Assembly: GCF_900312975.1 (NCBI RefSeq)
Contig: NZ_LT990039.1
Span: forward strand, 930,001 to 994,000
Length of the DNA stretch: 64,000 nt
From: Massilistercora timonensis
Lineage (GTDB): Bacteria; Bacillota; Clostridia; Lachnospirales; Lachnospiraceae
Reading direction: 5' to 3'
The notes beneath the pieces are model-generated. The model saw only the letters and a program-made list of their open reading frames with translations. It did not search any database and was not told the origin of the DNA. Positions 60,118 to 64,000 of this stretch are shown here, piece after piece. Position 1 is the stretch's first letter; each line of letters begins with the position of its first letter. The translations under genes and the position numbers were made by a program.

Positions 60118-60822
60118 ATGGCAACAAAACAGAAAATACTGATCGTAGACGACGATGAGAATATCGCGGAACTGATCTCCCTCTACCTTACCAAAGAATG
60201 CTTCGACACCATGATGGTCCATGACGGGGAGAAGGCGCTGGTGGCTTTCGAGAGCTACCGCCCCAACCTGATCCTCCTGGACCTTATGCTGCCTGGCATC
60301 GACGGCTACCAGGTGTGCCGGGAGATCCGCACCCGCTCCAGCGTGCCCATCATCATGCTGTCCGCTAAGGGAGAAGTCTTTGACAAAGTCCTGGGGCTGG
60401 AGCTGGGCGCCGACGACTATATCATGAAGCCCTTCGACTCCAAAGAACTGGTGGCCCGGGTCAAGGCGGTGCTGCGCCGCTACCAGGCCATTCCCAAACC
60501 GGAGACCCCGGCCGAGGACCGGGGCAAATGCGTGGAGTATCCAGGGATCGTGATCAACCTGACCAACTACTCTGTCATGGTGGACGGCCAGAACATTGAC
60601 ATGCCCCCCAAGGAACTGGAGCTTCTTTATTTCCTTGCTTCCTCTCCCAACCAGGTCTTCACCCGGGAGCAGCTCCTGGATCAGATCTGGGGTTATGAGT
60701 ACATCGGCGACACTCGAACCGTTGACGTCCACATCAAACGGCTCCGGGAGAAGATCAAGGACCACAGCGAGTGGAGCTTAAGCACCGTGTGGGGCATCGG
60801 TTATAAATTTGAAGTAAAATAA
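60118..60822 (+). CDS. OmpR/PhoB-family response regulator
   Basis: A 234-residue response regulator: receiver domain with acidic pocket VDDDEN near residue 10, phosphorylation site LLDLMLPGIDGYQ near Asp55 and KPF near 105, and a winged-helix DNA-binding domain (PPKELELLYFLASSPNQVF, then RTVDVHIKRLREKI). AGGAGG precedes ATG 60118. It is encoded 33 bases before its likely partner kinase. Target genes are unknown. Confidence 0.94.
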   Translation: MATKQKILIVDDDENIAELISLYLTKECFDTMMVHDGEKALVAFESYRPNLILLDLMLPGIDGYQVCREIRTRSSVPIIMLSAKGEVFDKVLGLELGADDYIMKPFDSKELVARVKAVLRRYQAIPKPETPAEDRGKCVEYPGIVINLTNYSVMVDGQNIDMPPKELELLYFLASSPNQVFTREQLLDQIWGYEYIGDTRTVDVHIKRLREKIKDHSEWSLSTVWGIGYKFEVK

Positions 60823-60823
60823 C

Positions 60824-60841
60824 GCAGGGGGATTCCCCTGC
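60824..60841 (+). other. Small hairpin between regulator and kinase genes
   Basis: GCAGGGG, GATT loop, CCCCTGC. No T-run follows. It lies just before the kinase ribosome-binding site (GGAAGG) and may set the regulator-to-kinase ratio. Confidence 0.45.
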
Positions 60842-60855
60842 CTGGAAGGATCTCT

Positions 60856-62274
60856 ATGAGAAGTACACTGCATTTAAAATTTATCATTGTTTATATCATC
60901 TTCGCTTTCCTTAGCGTATTTACGGTGGCCACCCTGACGGATACCCTGACTTCAGGGCCTCTGGTGAGCGTTACCGCCTCCAATACCTATCAGGAGGCCA
61001 ATATGATGGCAACCGATTATCTGCCGGACTACTTCTCAGAGGAAGTATCCTTAAATGAAGTGCGGCTCCAGCTCTCCGGCATGGAGACCCATCTGGACGC
61101 CGCCCTCTGGTTCGTGGACCGGGAAGGACGGCTTCTTGCCTCCGCCCAGTCAGAAGGACTTCCGCCGGCCCCCTCCCAGATCCAGGATTTCAACCCGGCA
61201 GAAGCCGGGAATTCCCAGTATCTCACCGGGGACTACCACGGCTACTTCCAGGAGGATGTGATCACCGTGATCGCCCCGGTGATCCACGGTTATTCTCCTG
61301 CCGGCTATCTTCTGGTCCACAAGAGCCTGGATTATGTAAACGAAGTCCAGGGGATCCTGATGCGGGCAGCCCTTATCACCCTCCTGGTGATCTATTTCCT
61401 GTCCTTTATCATCCTTCTGGCCCTGGAGTTCTTTGTCTACCGGCCTCTTCGCAAGATCACGGAGGCTGCCACCCAGTATGCCTCCGGCAATCTGGACTAT
61501 GAGATCCCGGTCCGCACCGAGGATGAGATGGGCTATCTCTCCGCATCCCTGAACTACATGTCCTCTCAACTCCGGGATATGGAAGATTACCAGAAGAAAT
61601 TCGTGGCCAACGTCTCCCACGATTTCCGCTCCCCTCTCACCTCCATCAAAGGGTATGTGGAGGCCATGGCGGACGGGACCATCCCTCCGGAAATGCAGAA
61701 GAAATACCTGGGTATCATCCTCTTCGAGACTGAGCGCCTGACGGATCTGACCCAGGATCTTCTCACCCTCAACGAGTTTGATTCCAAGAACCTTCTGCTT
61801 AACAAGGAAAATTTCGACATTCACGAGATGATCAAGAACGTGGCCGCTTCTTTTGAAGGAACCTGCACCCAGAAGAAGATCTCCATCGAGCTTCTGTTTG
61901 CTTCCAAACAGATGGAAGTCTTCGCGGACAAACGCAAGATCCAGCAGGTCCTCTATAACCTTCTGGACAACGCCATCAAGTTCAGCGACCTGGAATCCAC
62001 CATCACTATCGAGACTACTGAGCGGGGGGAGAAGGTTTCCATCTCCGTCAAAGACTACGGTATTGGAATCCCCCGCAGCGCTCTTGGCAAGATCTGGGAA
62101 CGGTTCTATAAGACAGACCTGTCCCGGGGCAAAGACAAAAAAGGAACGGGCCTGGGGCTTGCCATTGTCAAGGAAGCCATCCAGGCCCACGGAGAAAATA
62201 TCAGCGTAGTCAGCACCGAGGGCGTGGGCACAGAATTTATCTTCACCCTCCCCCGGGCACAGACTACAGTTTAA
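60856..62274 (+). CDS. Membrane sensor histidine kinase
   Basis: A 472-residue kinase: first membrane helix at residues about 8-30, an extracellular domain (31-165), second helix near 170-195, HAMP linker, HisKA with the phosphorylated His in FVANVSHDFRSPLTSIKG near 256, and an ATPase domain with NLLDNAIKFS (N box) near 370, GIGIPRSALGKIWERF near 408 and GTGLGLAIVKEA near 432. It would phosphorylate the regulator encoded upstream. Stimulus unknown. Its last 11 bases overlap the converging creatininase-family gene. Confidence 0.94.
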   Translation: MRSTLHLKFIIVYIIFAFLSVFTVATLTDTLTSGPLVSVTASNTYQEANMMATDYLPDYFSEEVSLNEVRLQLSGMETHLDAALWFVDREGRLLASAQSEGLPPAPSQIQDFNPAEAGNSQYLTGDYHGYFQEDVITVIAPVIHGYSPAGYLLVHKSLDYVNEVQGILMRAALITLLVIYFLSFIILLALEFFVYRPLRKITEAATQYASGNLDYEIPVRTEDEMGYLSASLNYMSSQLRDMEDYQKKFVANVSHDFRSPLTSIKGYVEAMADGTIPPEMQKKYLGIILFETERLTDLTQDLLTLNEFDSKNLLLNKENFDIHEMIKNVAASFEGTCTQKKISIELLFASKQMEVFADKRKIQQVLYNLLDNAIKFSDLESTITIETTERGEKVSISVKDYGIGIPRSALGKIWERFYKTDLSRGKDKKGTGLGLAIVKEAIQAHGENISVVSTEGVGTEFIFTLPRAQTTV

Positions 62275-63019
62275 ATGTCTTCATTTCTTCCAGGAAGTTC
62301 CGGATAAATCCAACCGACAGATCCAGGGCTTCCTGTCCCAGTTCGGCGCTGGAATCTTTGGGATCCAGCGGACCGAACCAGCCGCTTGGCGCGATCTCTT
62401 TGGTATCTCTTGCCAGCTTCACCGTTCCTCCCTGGAACTTCACCGCCTGGATATAGGCTGCCACCGTATTGGCAGAAGGACTTCCCGGATTCATAGGCTG
62501 TGACAGCTCCAGGTGTACCGCCTCCGGGTCTACCGCCATCATGGCTGAAGTCTCCAGCACATCCCCGTGTCCGCCTTTGAACTTCTCATCCAGTTCCGCC
62601 ACCAGGCTCCACCAGTCGATCTGGGCGCAGACCCCGCCTTTGTGATAGACTTCCAGCGCCACCCGGTCGATGGACGGGGTGTTCCCGCCATGGCCGTTAA
62701 GGATCAGGAACCGGCGAAGCCCCTGTCCCATCAGGGATTCTGTAATGCCGTGCAGCACCAGATACAATCCCTCATATCCGATATTGATGCTTCCCGCGAA
62801 GCTTAAGTGATACGGGCAGACACCGTAAGGCACCGCCGGCGCCACGATCACATTCTCCATGTCCGCAATGTGGTCCCCCAGATAGGAGGGCACCATGAAA
62901 TCCGTGCCCAGCGCTCCCTGAGTCCCGTGCTGCTCGGTGCTCCCCACCGGGATCACCAGGATCGGGTCCTTCGCAAATGCTTCTTTTGCCTGCGCAGTAG
63001 TCATTTTACTAAGATACAT
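62264..63019 (-). CDS. Creatininase-family amidohydrolase
   Basis: A 251-residue metal-dependent hydrolase: VIPVGSTEQHGTQGALGTD near residue 24 (metal Glu, His, Asp), LILNGHGGN near 106 and GGHGDVLETSAMM near 150 carry the expected ligands. Family members cleave cyclic amides (creatinine, formamidopyrimidine-type or mycofactocin-type substrates). GGAGGGAG precedes the start. It is 15 bases behind the symporter gene, so the pair probably imports and hydrolyses a nitrogen compound. Substrate unknown. Confidence 0.9.
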   Translation of the reverse strand: MYLSKMTTAQAKEAFAKDPILVIPVGSTEQHGTQGALGTDFMVPSYLGDHIADMENVIVAPAVPYGVCPYHLSFAGSINIGYEGLYLVLHGITESLMGQGLRRFLILNGHGGNTPSIDRVALEVYHKGGVCAQIDWWSLVAELDEKFKGGHGDVLETSAMMAVDPEAVHLELSQPMNPGSPSANTVAAYIQAVKFQGGTVKLARDTKEIAPSGWFGPLDPKDSSAELGQEALDLSVGFIRNFLEEMKTFKL

Positions 63020-63034
63020 TCTTTCTCCCTCCTG

Positions 63035-64000
63035 CTATGCTTTGTTCTTCTCAAAGATACCAAAATGCCGCTGGATGGTCTCCTGTGGCGGCGCCTGAGT
63101 CAGACTGCTGACGATCAGCATGGTCAGGCTTCCCAGGATGGTTGCCGGGAACAATGCATGGAATCCATGCAGCGCTCCGCCCAGAGCCGGAACCCATGTA
63201 AAGGCCAGTACCGTCGCTACTCCTACCAGCGCAGAGGCGATCGCACCTGCTGCGGTAGCCCGCTTCCAGTACATTCCAAAAAGGATGGGGACTACGAAGA
63301 CTGCCATGCCGGAGAAGGCAAACAGGTTGATCTCAAAGATGCTTCCCGGCTGGAACACACCAAAGAGGATCACGATCACACCGATGATCACAGTAACAAC
63401 CTTGGACATCTTCATAACCGTCTCGTCCGTTGCTTTCTTATTGATGATCTTCTGGTAGATATCCCGGGTCACCGCTCCTGTGGTGGTTACCAGGATCCCG
63501 TCGATGGTGGACATACCTGCCGCCACGATACCGGAGATAAAGATCGCCGCCAGGAAGGGATTCAGGCCCTGCTGCAGGATCATCGGCACGATCTGGTCCG
63601 GATTCTCAATGTTCTGTACAAAAGAGATCCCGTTGACGCCGGCCCACTCGATCAGGGTGGCAGATACAAACATGCCTGCGGTTCCAAGGAAGATGGCCTT
63701 GAACATGGTCTTGTGGTCTTTCATGGCGAAAAACTTGGTGAACAGATGAGGCTGTCCGATGGTGAAGAAGGACCACAGCAGGATATTGGAAACATAGAAG
63801 CCCCATGGCATATAACCGTTCGCCCCCGGGAAGGACAGATACGCTTCGTTCATGCTCTGAAGGGTGCTGTTGATATTCTCAAAGCCGCCGCCCATCACAA
63901 TGGATACGATGAAGGTGATCACTGCGGTTCCGATCATCAGGGATCCCTGGATCACGTCCGTCATCATGGCGCCCTGCATACCGCCGGACATACAGTAAAT
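63035..64000 (-). CDS. Sodium:solute symporter, C-terminal part (cut by window edge)
   Basis: About 320 residues of a sodium:solute symporter (SSS, PanF/PutP-like) continue past the right edge. Hydrophobic helices alternate with loops; GIVAAGMSTIDGILVTTTGAVTRD has the family motif around the sodium site (AAGMSTIDG). The final residues EKNKA end at 63035. Transcribed before the creatininase-family hydrolase, it likely brings in that enzyme's substrate. Confidence 0.88.
   Translation of the reverse strand: MYCMSGGMQGAMMTDVIQGSLMIGTAVITFIVSIVMGGGFENINSTLQSMNEAYLSFPGANGYMPWGFYVSNILLWSFFTIGQPHLFTKFFAMKDHKTMFKAIFLGTAGMFVSATLIEWAGVNGISFVQNIENPDQIVPMILQQGLNPFLAAIFISGIVAAGMSTIDGILVTTTGAVTRDIYQKIINKKATDETVMKMSKVVTVIIGVIVILFGVFQPGSIFEINLFAFSGMAVFVVPILFGMYWKRATAAGAIASALVGVATVLAFTWVPALGGALHGFHALFPATILGSLTMLIVSSLTQAPPQETIQRHFGIFEKNKA

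Noticed and set aside
1..64000. CRISPR array or tRNA/rRNA genes
   Set aside because: No regularly spaced repeats and no tRNA-like T-loop and acceptor pairing were noticed on reading; a covariance search could still find something missed.

Overview
The window looks like the chromosome of a Gram-positive, gut-type Clostridia, most likely Lachnospiraceae. Evidence: GC-rich core genes with strong GGAGG ribosome-binding sites, a split transketolase, RbsABC-type sugar uptake, MutS2, YhaM, an RlmD with a TRAM domain and iron-sulfur cysteines, and mobile-element genes typical of that family. No rRNA, tRNA or CRISPR array was seen.

1-19.2 kb is a carbohydrate and housekeeping region. On the minus strand an RbsA-RbsC-RbsB-like ABC importer is followed by a polyol dehydrogenase, an SDR dehydrogenase, both halves of a transketolase, a second zinc dehydrogenase and an FGGY kinase cut by the window edge. 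The natural reading is uptake and oxidation of a polyol, phosphorylation of the ketose and entry into the pentose phosphate pathway. Divergent to it, on the plus strand, run a PfkB kinase, a fuculose-phosphate-type aldolase, a DeoR regulator, a rhamnulokinase and a rhamnulose-1-phosphate aldolase, giving DHAP plus an aldehyde. An SDR gene lies between two copies of a hairpin repeat. A PHP phosphoesterase, a uracil permease, a Crp/Fnr regulator and a zinc-ribbon membrane protein follow.

About 20.66-53.9 kb is a foreign, mosaic island in rlmD. Three copies of a 15-base motif that encodes the HVETV codons of rlmD mark the joins (20658, 51134, 53904). The intact-looking rlmD carries a substituted 3' end, a second copy of that 3' end sits at 50795-51148, and what looks like the original short 3' end is at 20628-20672, 33 kb away. 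I read this as two elements of the same specificity stacked in one site. The large serine recombinase at 22.1-23.6 kb is the likely integrase. No relaxase, coupling protein or type IV secretion genes are present.

The cargo is mostly anti-phage-like. A six-gene operon (25.7-38.8 kb) combines a SNF2 helicase, DUF4391, a small PD-(D/E)XK-like protein, a type III-type methyltransferase, a type III-type Res helicase-nuclease and a RecD-like helicase with a C-terminal nuclease motif. Upstream in the same direction are an XRE regulator and an ABC three-component system (39.2-42.3 kb). A low-GC three-gene operon (48.2-50.6 kb) joins an RmlA-like nucleotidyltransferase, a two-transmembrane effector-like protein and a YdcF-family protein. 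A HEPN-like protein and a YhcG/DUF1016 nuclease (51.3-53.6 kb) sit directly behind rlmD. The island also holds a SymE-like toxin, a complete IS66 element, a truncated phage DNA polymerase and several decayed genes.

53.9-64 kb returns to core genome: rlmD, yhaM, an HtrA-like protein lacking the usual catalytic residues, mutS2, a response regulator-histidine kinase pair, a creatininase-family hydrolase and a sodium:solute symporter cut by the right edge.
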